The notes below the pieces were generated by a model. The model was not told where the DNA came from. It searched no databases and worked only from the letters and a program-made list of their open reading frames with translations. A program made the position numbers and the translations under genes. From Xiphias gladius (taxonomy: Eukaryota; Chordata; Actinopteri; Istiophoriformes; Xiphiidae): a DNA stretch of 64,000 nucleotides. This document shows, in pieces, positions 38,280-52,132 of the stretch; within the stretch, counting starts at the first letter, position 1, and each line of letters begins with the position of its first letter. The DNA lies in assembly GCF_016859285.1 (NCBI RefSeq), contig NC_053400.1, forward strand, positions 28,470,001 to 28,534,000, in the 5' to 3' direction.

Positions 38280-38775
38280 GAATGGAACAATCTCCCTGAC
38301 ATGTTGAAAACGTGCAGATTTGTCTGGTTTCCTCCAGACGTGACGCTTAGAATTGAGGCCAAACAGTTCAATCTTGGTTTCATCAGTCTAGAGAATCTTA
38401 ATTCTCACAGTCTGAGAATCCTTTAGGTGCTTTTTTGCTAACTCCAAGCGGCTATCATGTGTCTTTCACTGAGTAGAGGTTTCTGTCTGGCCACCCTGCC
38501 ATAAAGCCCCCATCTAAGGAGTGCTGCAGTGATGGTTGACCTTCTGGAAGTTTCTCCCGTCTCCACAGAGGATCTCTGGAGCTCAGACAGAGTGACCATC
38601 AGGTTTTTGGTCACCTCTCTTACCAAGGCCCTTCTCCCCCAGTTTCTCAGTTTGGTCGGGCAGCCAGCCCTTTCTTGTCCCTTTCCAAGTTTTCTCTTGA
38701 ATTTAAACAATTTCAGCATAAGGCTGCAACATAAAAAAATGTGAAGGGATCTGAATACTTTCTGAATGCACTCTA
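38280..38775 (-). mobile_element. Tc1/mariner-like transposon remnant
   Basis: The right end (about 38,775) reads, on the minus strand, GTGCATTCAGAAAGTATTCA, a Tc1-type terminal repeat of fish. It runs almost directly into the middle of a transposase, so the 5' part of the gene is deleted. The left side fades out after the VWRKP region with no second terminus. An inactive, internally deleted and truncated copy. Confidence 0.85.
38285..38719 (-). pseudogene. broken Tc1-like transposase
   Basis: On the minus strand the frame from 38,719 reads GRRALVREVTKNLMVTLSEL, then LYGRVARQKPLLSERHM, the linker and start of the DDE domain of fish Tc1-like transposases. A 1-nt deletion shifts the frame at about 38,435. 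Beyond it comes KKHLKDSQTVRIKIL, a TAG where the family has Trp, then TDETKIELFGLNSK and VWRKP. The N-terminal DNA-binding part and the later catalytic residues are missing, so it cannot make a working enzyme. Confidence 0.85.
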
Positions 38776-39014
38776 TTAGCTACATCTGGTACAATGCATC
38801 TCTTTTCTTTGCATGAGATTAATGTTTTTGTATATGGTCCCTGATCGATAAAGTAATTAATAACGGGCCTACGAGGCACAGGCCCAGGGGCCTCCTAGGC
38901 TTGAAAAACTGCATTGAAAGAGGCACGTAACAACTACAAAGAGACACAAAATGACCACAGAAAAGTCACAGAATGACCGCAAAGACTCAAACGACCTATA
39001 CATTGTATTCTTTA

Positions 39015-39852
39015 TCAATACAATTGACAAGAAGACCTGCTCTTGACCATTTGCTGGCCAGGGTTCAACATGCCGTAAAGCGCGAGTCTCCTTTGCTCAA
39101 AACCATCTTCGACTTGCTGCTGGTGATACGTGGCTAACACTCTCAAGATCAGTGACGGGATCGAGATCAAGGACTCTGAAATGGCTTCAAGTCTCATGGT
39201 ATCTTTCTCCTTGTACGCTGACTGGTGTTTTTCCCCTCTGGGGCTGAGGGAGAGATGGGAATCTGACTGAATCGTAGGAACACTCCCCCTCGTTCCTGTC
39301 TGTTTCAGCCTCTCATACTCCCCCCTTTCTCTCTTTGCACTCTTCCTTCCTCCCCTATCTCCTCCTCCTCCTGCTCCTCCTCCAGTGCTGGCAGGATAAC
39401 ATACCGCCTGCCTCTTGTTTGGATAAGTTAATGCTGAGATGTCAGCCTTGATTCTGATGTATACCACCTGCCTTGGCCTCCCTTTGACCTCGTACTCCAG
39501 CTCCCACTGCAGAGACATTCCAGTGCTTTTCTGGGACTGTGTTTACACTGCAACAGATTGCACTGCTCTCCCTGTCTTCGTCACCACGGTAGACAGTGGT
39601 GGGCCTCTACACCTTAGTCGAGAGTCATCCCAATATACGTTTGTGTTGTTCTGAGGGACGGTGATTAGTGAGCTGATAAAAGTGCCAGAGATCCTCAAGA
39701 GGAACTGTTGTGTCCAACAATATGAGTGTCTGTATGAAGTCTTGGACACGGAAATTAAATTCTTACAGTATCCTATGGTCATTTTTGCCAGATTTGAGAA
39801 GCAGAAAAGCGGGGAGGTCAGTGGACTGGGCATCACTGTTCCTCGATTTTAG
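39015..39852. other. unexplained low-stop segment
   Basis: On the minus strand, 39,518-39,015 is open for 167 codons, the longest unexplained frame in the window. The same frame is open from 39,836 apart from one TAA at about 39,543. On the plus strand 39,439-39,852 is also open with one stop (about 39,652). No family motif is recognised, and there is a Gly-rich piece from a CCT-type repeat at about 39,360. It could be a decayed coding remnant or chance. Confidence 0.25.
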
Positions 39853-40169
39853 GCTCGGCCTCAGTCGGGGAGGCCTGCGAGCGGCTCCAGTCATTCAGAT
39901 GCCAAGATCCTCCTACTCAGCACTGTGAGAGCTCATGCGAAAACACAATGACCTCACTGCGTCTGCCCTTTAAATGAATTAGCACTGCTGATTTACAATT
40001 TAAGTCCATGTAAGCTCCTAACTGAAAGATTGAACTCAAATGAAAAGAAGTTTTCATTGCAGGAGGCTGACCAAGTCTTTATCTTAGATGTGACTCAAAT
40101 ATCTCAATCTTTAATGGGACAACATCACTTACAGAAGTCGGCTAATAGAAACTTGGCAAGAAAAAACAC

Positions 40170-40674
40170 TTTACTTTCACACCCACGTTTAGCATTTATA
40201 ATCAGGATAAAAACATTTAATAAACGGTTTACAACACACCGTAATGTAGTTGTAAGTATCAATTCTGACTTCTCCTATGAAAAAGTTAGCTATTTTAATG
40301 TGTAATATTCCAATTGCGTTTTACTATATTGTCATTCAATATGTGTTTAGCCCCAAGTTATAGGTGTCCACAGGGGGAGTTGAAGTTGTTAATAACAACA
40401 ATAATAAATTTGATTTTATGCGTCTTTCACATAACTCAAGGACACTTTGCATATGAAAAACAAGCAAAGAAACAAAACAAAACAATGTTAATTAAAAGTT
40501 TAACACTCATTAAACACAACAGAAAAGTGGGGAGCAAATGGCCCAACACCATTAATAAACACTTATACCTGCGTAAACCTACATCATAGTGTGTTATTAA
40601 CCATTTAATAAATGTTTATATACTGCTTAGAGATGCTAAATAGGGGACTTCAAATGAAGTGCTACTAAAAGTGT
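40170..40674. repeat. foldback-type element with long inverted arms
   Basis: The left arm has TTTAGCATTTATAATCAGG, TTTACAACACACCGTAATG and TAGTTGTAAG. The right arm, reverse-complemented, has TTTAGTAGCACTTCATTTGA, CTATTTAGCATCTCTAAGC and ATAACACACTATGATGTAGG. The arms are diverged inverted repeats of each other and match 31,984-32,070. Typical of a MITE or foldback element. Confidence 0.6.
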
Positions 40675-41137
40675 TTTGTTTGTATGTTTATTTTTGTTAT
40701 TATTAGTTAGCTTATATGAAGGCAGACTTGTTATTCTGCCAAGAGCAGTTGGTAACAGTTGAACATTCTGTTGCTATAGCAACCACACAGTTCCATAGCG
40801 GTTACAGTTTAACTGACATTGTTATAGCCGCCATTTTGTCAACTCTGTGACCAAGCAAATACTGATGAGCCATTTTTTAAAATTTACTCCCCAAATGTTC
40901 TCCTTGGAGCATTACGTGTAGGTAGGTTTATTTTTAATTTGTTTTTTTTTTTTTTATATAGCTTTTTTTGTGACTTTGACAATTTAGTGTTCCTGCAGTC
41001 AGTTTACTGCTAACCAAGCTAATTTTTTTTTTGCTGTCTGAGGCTAACATATTGCTAATACAACATTATTAGTAACCTAACTGTTATTTCTTTGTACTTT
41101 TACTCCTGTGGACTGTATGTATGTGTTCACTGTAGGT

Positions 41138-41438
41138 ATTGACAGAAATTTAATCATCCACTGTTTTGATAATTGAATAATCGTAGTAGTTCTTTAAGCA
41201 AAAATGCAAACCATTTGCTGGTTTCCGCTTCTCAAATTAAATGATTTAATGCTTTTCTCTGCTTTATATCACAGGAAACCAAATATCTTTGGATTTTGGA
41301 CTGGTTGATGATGGTTGACATTTGAAGATGTCACCTTGGGCTGCAGGAAATTATATTGGGTATTTTCCCCTATTTTCAGACATTTATAGACAGAAGAATT
41401 AATTGATAATGTAAATAATTGTTTGTTGGAGCCCTGAT
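41138..41438 (+). repeat. dispersed repeat, 'ATTAATCGA' family, copy 2
   Basis: ATTTGCTGGTTTCCGCTTCT, AAATATCTTTGGATTTTGGAC, GATGTCACCTTGGGCTG and a terminal TAATTGTTTGTTGGAGCCCTG, in the same order as copies 1 and 3. Confidence 0.7.
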
Positions 41439-43922
41439 GTTTATTGTACTAATTACTATCTTGTTCTTCCTATGTGGACTTAATGTCAATCTTTATTTGT
41501 AATGTATGAGGGACAATGTTAACTTGACCACTCCTCTATATCTTTGTAAATCTAATTGGGCCACTCTCTTTGTTACTGTACTAATTCATTCATTATTCAT
41601 TAATAATTATTTCAATTCAGCCTTTCTAGTGACCACCACTTTAACACATTTATTAATGCTTAATTGTAACCCAAGCGCAGTGTACTAAACATATTACTGT
41701 ATCACTTCTAAAACAAATCTGGAAAACAGGGAAATTTTCCATTTATGTATGATTGTTACAATTGTACTGGTAGAAGCTTGGCAATTATGAATACTGAGTG
41801 CATAATGTGAAAATGTGAAAAAAGTTGTATTTAGGAAAGAGTGCCTTTATGTATGGGCTGTAGCTAACACTGAGGACATTGAGGTCATGTCCACAGCATT
41901 GTTTCTGGGAATGTGTGGGGCATTATCAAACTGAGGGGGAGCTGACATTCTACTATTACACAAAAAACTACACATGATGGGTTTTCACAGGCAGACTCAC
42001 GTGGTCATTGGGTTCAACATACAATATTTGTCTGTTTGTAGCCAAAAAAAAAAAAAAATGCATAAGATTTCAATAAAACAAAGGGATATTATTATTCCAC
42101 CAGAATTACTTTTTCAGCTGATGTGGTGAAGGTTTTGAAGGTTATTATATTATTGTCTAGGAAGGTGGTTGCGCTTGGGGAATTTTAGACCCAGTATTAT
42201 ATAAAATCCTGACTACTATCCTATCTTCAAGTGCCCGAAACTGTGGTGTCACATATCTTCCAGTCAGCATCCTCTGCTGCAGCTCCTTGCAGCTTTATTT
42301 GGGTTAAAAAACACTGCTAGAATCGTGTAAATTTCTCTTAAGGATCAATCATATATATTGTAAAAATCCTTAAGTTCATCATCCGCTTGGTTATGTGGAC
42401 AAATCTAAACCCAAAACCAACGCAAAATTTTAAAACTGTAGCACAGATGACAAAAGTGGATATTTTACAAGTATGCCTCGGCGAAAACACACGACAAAAA
42501 CAAGCTAGGCACAAAATTGTACGTGCTTTATCTTGTGGCTGTGCCATCACAGTATGTGTGCTACAGCACTGAGAGCTGGTTTCAATCCAGACTCAGTTAC
42601 ACACCTAACTGAGTGCCCATTACGGATAAAACAGACAGTTGCTGTCACATTCACCACTTGCTGTTCGACTTAACACTAATCACCAAATGACATTTAAATC
42701 ACTATCTCCAACATCGCTGGCTGTTTGAATAAGCAACATTAATATCAAAAATGTTGATCGTCTTAATCATACCCCATGCCATGACAAACATCTAATCACT
42801 GAGGAGTATATGTGAATTATGTACAACTAATGTAGGCGTAGCTATATATAAAAAAAAAACAAGACAGCAGATATTAAATTTAATATAAGTGTTTTACATC
42901 AATTCTGCAGATTTTTTTGCCTAACAGATAACTAAAGGATATCAACCTCAAGAAATTTCATCAGTGAGCTCTATCACCATCAAGTGGTAAGGAGTACAAA
43001 TAACACTTCACGGAGATGGCAGACTGAAGGGTATGATGTTAACTGGGCCTGTCAACACAAGAAGCTGTTTATTAACACTCTGATCTGATCACAAACTTTC
43101 TGGGAAAGTAATTCATTCCAAAACTAAATGTATAACCTGCTGTATTTCTATGATTGCTCCCCTTTTTCCTGGAAATATGGCTCATATTTTTGAAAATGTG
43201 TTTAACTTTCAGCTGTACCATTCCTGCCTTACTGGCTTCAAAGACATAAAACCACAATATGGCATCTATAAAACTATGACCAAATTCCAGTGATGACTAC
43301 TTGCCTGCTTTGACATGTTTTTGTTTACCTTGTTATCTGTAATAAATGTCATTCTTTTAACGTGCTGTAAGAATTACAATGAATTTAGTTACTTTGTAAT
43401 ATTTACACTTACATAGTGCTGTTTTAATTTTGAAAATATAGTCATGATCAATTGATTCTAAGAAAACTGGAGGCGATCCGGAGATTCATCAGGAAATAAG
43501 TCATTTGAATTCGAGCGATTAATTCATTTATAAATGTCTTACAAAACAGGCGTCAGTCTACTTTAACATACCACTATAGCTCCACCATGTGGCAAAAAAA
43601 AAACCAAAAACCTCTAACTCCCTAACAAGTACACATGACATGACAATCAGCAGTTTTCCATTGGCATGCTTTAAGACCTTCTGAGGCTGAAACATCTGCC
43701 TACTTATTTGCAATATGAAACTTGTACGATCGGTAAAGAAACTTTTATTTTGGAGGCTTTAGTTCATGATGCTGTCAAATTGTATGAAATGTAATATTTT
43801 GTCCGCAGCATTTAAATAGATGAAGGAAGGTCTTTAAAAAAAAAATGTTTGTACTACTTTTTACTTTGTTAAAAAATGTAAAAAAAATTTTTTTTGAAGA
43901 GGTGTAAATAAAAACATTTTCC

Positions 43923-43928
43923 TTTATT
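43923..43928 (-). other. psma4: psma4 poly(A) signal
   Basis: AATAAA on the minus strand about 107 nt after the TGA stop, giving a short 3'UTR of about 125 nt. Confidence 0.7.
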
Positions 43929-44034
43929 TTGTGACAATGACAGACAACAAGACGTCCATCAGTTTCCAAACTTTTAATGTAAAAGACAAAACAATACAGG
44001 ATTTGGTGATACGAGGGAAAAATAATTATTTTGC

Positions 44035-46765
<2,731 letters not shown>

Positions 46766-46844
46766 TTTTTCACGTCACTGAACTATCCTGCAAAATATAA
46801 AACAGTTGTTGTTATACAGTATGCTGGGGAAAACAGCAGAGTGC

Positions 46845-47500
46845 AGTGGAGTAATGTAACTAAAGACATTTACTCTTGAGTACATCCATTTTCTATTACT
46901 TTATACTTCTACTCCACAACATTTCAGAGCCAAATATTGTACTTTTTACTCTCCTAAATTTATGTGACAGCTACAGTTACTAGATACTTCACAGGTAAGA
47001 GAAAGCATGTAAAATACAATACATTAAACCAGTAGTGTCCAACATTTTTGGCTTGTGACCTTTTACAAAAAAAGCAGTGTGTGTTTGGGGAGCCCTTTTC
47101 ACATTTCAAATGTTTATTTGTTGTTAGCACCAAAGAGACATTTCTCCTCTAAACTTTTTCATCTGAACAACTGCTCAATGCCCAAAGAGATGAAACTTTC
47201 TAACATTTCACAAAAAAAGCAAAAATGAGAATAATACAAAAAGATAAAGTGATTTTTATCATAGCCCTCTGTTTTGGGTTTTATTTTTCTACTCAATTTA
47301 TCATCTCCTTATTGCCAAAATTATCTGGTCACCCTTTAGAGGGGCCGAACCCTTTAGGCTGGAAAATACTGGACTAAACTACCTGAATATTAAAAATAGC
47401 TCCACATCGAACAGCTACAACAGTAAAAAGCAACTTATGCACTGATGATTCAGTATAATCAATCATAATATCATATTAATAATATGGACTTGTCAAATCT
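46845..47500 (+). repeat. 'CTTAAGTACA' family copy in psma4 intron 1, split by another repeat
   Basis: GCAGTGGAGTAATGTAACTA, ACTTCTACTCCACAACATT and AAATATTGTACTTTTTACTC come before 47,028. The family resumes at 47,392 with AGCTCCACATCGAACAGC and TACAACAGTAAAAAGC. Confidence 0.65.
47028..47390 (+). repeat. dispersed repeat, 'tgaccccttgga...gggaac' family, copy 3
   Basis: Starts ACCAGTAGTGTCCAACATTT, then TTGGCTTGTGACC; ends GGGGCCGAACCCTTTAGGC and ACTGGACTAAACTACCTG. It sits inside the preceding repeat. Confidence 0.6.
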
Positions 47501-47992
47501 GGACTAGACTGACCCAGAGAAGGTAAAGACTCTTTAAAACACGGTTTAAAATTTGTGAAACCTTTATTCTATTTTTGAAAACGCAAAAAACGGAGAATTT
47601 GTCCAGTTCCAGTTCTAAGTTCCATTTTCCCTTAAGAACCCAGAAACCAAACAGTGAGTTAACTTAGCTCAGATTTCACAGATAAGGAGATAAATAAATA
47701 CCTAATTTCCTAATCTTATACAAAAATAAACAGTGAAACAAGTCTCAGAGAAAGGTTTTGGACACAGTTAGCTCAACTCTTCTCTGTGCCTCTGTGCATG
47801 ACAGCTAGCTAACTGCTGCTAAAGAGAATGAATCTGCAATATCTGGGCATGCTAATTCGCTAGCATGCTAACTAGCTAGTTCCATAATAAAGAAAGTCTT
47901 CTAGCTGGACCCCCACGAACGGAAGTTAAAATCTAAAACGGTGCTAAAATAAAAACAGTGCTGTAGTAAATGGTAAAATGTTGATTCGTTAC

Positions 47993-48060
47993 CTTGGGTG
48001 TTGGAGTTAGCCTACTTTGCTCAAAGTACAGGGCTCCGGTACTTTCAGTTTAATGTTTCC
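47993..48060 (-). promoter_or_regulatory. psma4: psma4 5'UTR exon and promoter side
   Basis: On the minus strand a short exon ends CCAACACCCAAG|GTAACG at 47,993. The upstream side (48,060-48,130) is richer in CpG. The transcription start is estimated only. Confidence 0.5.
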
Positions 48061-48376
48061 TCACACACGCCGGATGCTGTGTCAGGGAAGTGGCCCGCTC
48101 GGCAGCGCCACCTCTCGGAAGGGGGACCGATCATATTCTACATTACTGTTCAATGACAGGTGGAAGTAAAGTACTTTTACCCTGAGTACACCTAGACAGA
48201 TAGATAGAATAACGAAATACACCAAATAGAGTATGAAAGTGAAGCGTAAATATAAATAATATAAAAATAGAGAGAGAAGATAGACCCAAAGTATACTGTG
48301 TGCTGAATATACCCTGTACAATGGTGGTAATATAATATACTGTAATACACTGTACATTAGTGCAAGTCGGGTGGAC

Positions 48377-48400
48377 ATATATATATATATATATATATAT

Positions 48401-48451
<51 letters not shown>

Positions 48452-48460
48452 TAGAGAGAG
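48377..48460. repeat. (AT)n(AG)n compound microsatellite
   Basis: AT repeat 48377-48432 followed by AG repeat, upstream of psma4. Confidence 0.95.
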
Positions 48461-48794
48461 CTGCAAAACCTTGACAGATCATAACAGATGTGATACATAA
48501 TGTAAAAAATAAAAGTCCAGATGAGCAGTCTGCCCTGTTACAAGCAAAAAGCAGGTCTTGGAGGGGATGCGAGATGTTCTGCAAGATGCTAGACAGTTTT
48601 TTGCAGCGTCCTCCTCTCCACAAACCACTCCAAGGGCTCCGGAGAAGGCCCCAGCACAGAGCCAGCCTTCCTGATCAGTTTGCTCAGATGGTGGGTGTCG
48701 CTGACTCTGATGCTGCCGCCCCTGCAGAATTTTGAGGAATGGTACTTGAATTGTTGGAGTATCTATTTCATACAGATTTGAAGTTAAGTAGCGA

Positions 48795-49160
48795 CAGTTT
48801 TGTTAATTGATTAATCTAGCATTGAAGTGAATGGTCTACAAATCAATTAGTTGATAGACTGAAAATTAATCACTGACAGATTTGATAATCAATTAATCAC
48901 TTTGATAGTCATCTATCAAGCAGAAGGGCCAAACTTTTGTTGGTTGCAGCATCTGAAGTGTGAAGATTTGCTCCTTTCTCTGTTTAAATATCTTTGGTTT
49001 TGGACTCTTGGTTGGAAAAAACAAATTTGAGGATGCCACCTTGGGTTTTGGAAAATTGTGATGGACACTTTATACAATATTTTTAATTTATTTATTTATT
49101 TATTTTATATTTTATAGACTAAACAACCAACTAATTAATTGAAAACATAACTGACAGAAT
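48795..49160 (+). repeat. dispersed repeat, 'ATTAATCGA' family, copy 3
   Basis: TTAATTGATTAATCTAGC, CTTTTGTTGGTTGCAGC, AATATCTTTGGTTTTGGAC, GATGCCACCTTGGGTTTTGG, then CCAACTAATTAATTG. Confidence 0.7.
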
Positions 49161-49582
49161 ATAAGAAGATTACAATAACCTTTAGTTTTAGTTTATTTAT
49201 TTCAATTAAATATTTCAGCAATTTACAATGTAAAAAAATACAACTTGTTTTGCCTTTTGTTTTTCAGCATAAGGAATTTAAGACTAGAATAAAGGATGAT
49301 TTATAGACTTAACACTAAACCCATTAACCAAGATATATTCAATCATAGAAAATAATCATCAGATGAATTTATTGTAGCATACACAACCACAGGCTAAATT
49401 TAGGAAACTGGGCACAAGGAAATATTCAAAATTGCTCTTAAGTAAATGACTTTCATACCCTCACAGTGCAATCATTGGGAAGGTGTCACCTTTTTTTTGT
49501 TGTTGAAATTTTCAAACAATCAATTGTGTCAATTAATTGAAACCATAATAAGGACATTAATCCATGATGAAAATAATCACAG

Positions 49583-49835
49583 CTCAACATCAACCAGCTA
49601 CACAAGTAAAATACTGTGTACACTTGAATACGTCAGTAATAATAATGGAATTATATAATATATAACAGTATAATGGTCACAGACACATAATAGCAGACAG
49701 TCTGCTATCATCTCCTGATTATACTCACATAATTCAACTGAAGTTAGATTTTGAATGCATGAATTTTACGTGTAGCTCAGTATTTCTACAGTATGGCATC
49801 AGTACTTCAGCTTGAGTGAAGGACTTCCACTGCAG
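49583..49835 (+). repeat. 'CTTAAGTACA' family, right half
   Basis: AACATCAACCAGCTACACAA, GTAAAATACTGTGTACAC, GTCAGTAATAATAATGG, then TTTTGAATGCATG and AGTATTTCTACAGTATGGC, matching the inner and right parts of the family. Confidence 0.55.
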
Positions 49836-50199
49836 CAGTTTTCCTCCTGCCCTGCAGGGCGGCGGTACTGAGACAACTGGGATGAGGCGTAACACAAACG
49901 AGGGAAGAAGAAGCTCCGCTGCGTTCACCCGTTGTCGGCAGAATGGGAAAAACATGAGATAACCCCCGCTGTTTTGTGAGTTTTCACACATTATTTCAAG
50001 TTAGTTAACTCTGGTACTGAACTTGTAGTCACAGCAGATAATCTGCCTAAATTAGCTTCTTTTGTTTTTTTGTTTTACATTTCGTTTTACATTTTGTAGC
50101 AGTACATTGCCAAGTGAAACTAGATAGAAGCAGTGTTAGATTTTATATTGATGTAACTGCCAGAGCTGGAGCGTCATTTTTTGACATAATCGGTTATAA

Positions 50200-50535
50200 T
50201 ATCTCCAGATCGGCTGACGTGAACGTTTTTTTCCCCCCTCTCGGTTACGCGTAATTTCGGCGTGAACCATGTGGCTGAACGCACCATGTTTGTCATTGGT
50301 TGACTGAACGGCATGGCGTTTGAATGGGAACAGGAAGACTTCTACCAGTTAGCTCACTAGCTAAGCGGTAGCGTACTCCATTTTTACAGTTCAAGTCTTT
50401 TTAGAGTTTTTAAGTCTTATAGCCACTTATAGACATTAGTTTGAATTAAATGTTTTAATCAGCAGTTGACATGAGGTTTCAAGACCGAATTACATTAAGG
50501 ACATGACTCTGAAATAAACATCTGTCCGAGGAGGT
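50200..50535 (+). promoter_or_regulatory. slc25a44: probable slc25a44 promoter / 5'UTR exon
   Basis: CpG-containing stretch with an inverted CCAAT (ATTGG near 50,297) and a possible donor GAG|GTAGGA at 50,535. A second possible donor, CCG|GTGAGA, is near 50,802. The real first exon must splice to the acceptor at 52,013. Either candidate is a guess from sequence alone. Confidence 0.3.
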
Positions 50536-51066
50536 AGGAAATGTTTAACCCAGTGCTAACGCTGTATAACTCAGAGCTAGCTCGCTGGAAGCTAACACAC
50601 GGCACTAGCACACCCAGCAGGTCGCAACCGACATATTTTATAACACACCTGGTTTTGTAAACGTCTGACTTCTATTGTTAGGCTTTAATTAGTGTCATTA
50701 GCTCCCACGGGAGTGCTCCAGTAGCTCTCGGTTGACCTCACACCGGCTCGGGAACACGGTGTCCTCTGACCGATGTTGTCACTGGGGGTCAAGTACAAAC
50801 CGGTGAGATGATATTTACCTGCCGGGTGACAACAAAAGCGACTCTCTCGTAGATGACTATAGATAAATATTACTACTGTTCAATTAGAGTTAACAGTAAC
50901 GTGACAGCATTTGGTTACAGAATGCTTTTTACAGCTAAGAGGGTGGAAAGAAATGACGAGTACCGCCACTTTTTGGGTGCGTGCTCTCATACACAGCTAA
51001 TGGTTCTGTGCCCTGTTTGCCTTAAGCGTTCTTACTAAATGATGGATCCACCCCAAACCTGTCTTT

Positions 51067-51130
51067 ACATATGAAGATAGTTTTGTTTGCAGGATTGACA
51101 TATGAAGATAGTTTTGTTTGCAGGATTGAC
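51067..51130. repeat. perfect 31-bp tandem duplication
   Basis: Two identical head-to-tail copies of a 31-nt unit starting ACATATGAAGATAG, in the presumed slc25a44 5' intron. Confidence 0.95.
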
Positions 51131-52027
51131 AGCTTCAAATAACACATAATGAAATTTTAACAAATTAAAATGCTGGTCACGAAATGGAAATCCCCCCCAT
51201 GAACTCAGCATTTTTCAGTGGAAACTGTCACTTTATGAAGTCTCGTCTTTTGAAGCTTCTTGTGCATATCTCATATCTGTGCATTCATTTATGGAATCCG
51301 TGTTTCTGAGCATTCAATGTCATTTATGTTATATTTATAAACTTATCTATTTTCCCTCATAAGACAATGTCAGGCCCTACTGCAATCGGGAGTGCAGAGG
51401 GAATGGTTGGTAGATACGGTGATATACTGTAAACAGGGAGACTATGTATTTGTCATCTGTCAGAAATTTTTCTATACTTTTTTTATACTGCGGTAATTAT
51501 CATTTTAATAGCATTAGGCATTAGGCCATTGTGGAAATTGTGGCTACAAATCAATTTTTGCATTAATGCAATGAAGCCACCAACCAATATATAAGGTATC
51601 CAATTTCTTAGATCAGCCAAAACCCGACATTCTAATCTGGCAATTTTATCCTTAAATCTTTTTATTGATTTTTTTTTTTTTTTTTCAGAAAATGTCTTTG
51701 TATAGACGTGAAATATATGAATATATTGTGACTGCATTCTTGATAACGAACTACCGGTATGTGTTTTTTTTTGTCATGGAGATCATGGTGGGATGTAAGA
51801 CAATCCAAGTGCCTCTTGTTTCCAGAGCTTTGAACCACATCCCACGTTTTTATCAGTGGAGTTTGCTCAGTTTTCATGGAGATGTTAAAGTACCAACTGT
51901 ATGTAGTATGTATGTCAAACTAGCGGTTCCAGCGTCACAGTGAACTTCCGAGTTTAGTAAAAACTGGTTTTACTGACTACACTGTTGTTGTTATTATTGT
52001 TCATGCTGTCAGGCAGGGATCAGTCTG

Positions 52028-52132
52028 ATGAGGCGGCACCTACAGCTGGCAGGATGCAGCAGAAAAGGAACATCCAGATCATCGAGTGGGAGGACCTCGA
52101 CAAAAGGAAGTTCTACTCCTTTGGGGTGTTCA
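52028..52132 (+). other. upstream ORF overlapping the slc25a44 start
   Basis: An out-of-frame ATG at 52028 in the same exon opens a frame that runs through the main start and stops near 52,132. Its start context is weak, so leaky scanning is likely. Confidence 0.4.

Larger units (their letters stand above)
38776..43904. other. gene-poor region, part 4
   Basis: Apart from the low-stop segment and the repeats listed, no gene is recognised up to the psma4 3' end. It contains an A run at 42,042-42,058. Confidence 0.55.

Noticed and set aside
48082-48498. 138-codon frame with Tyr-Ile repeats
   Set aside because: Translation of the AT/AG microsatellite upstream of psma4.
51985-52053. Longer N-terminus for slc25a44 from ATG 51985
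   Set aside because: That ATG lies before the splice acceptor at 52011-52013 and the extra residues are not found in the family.
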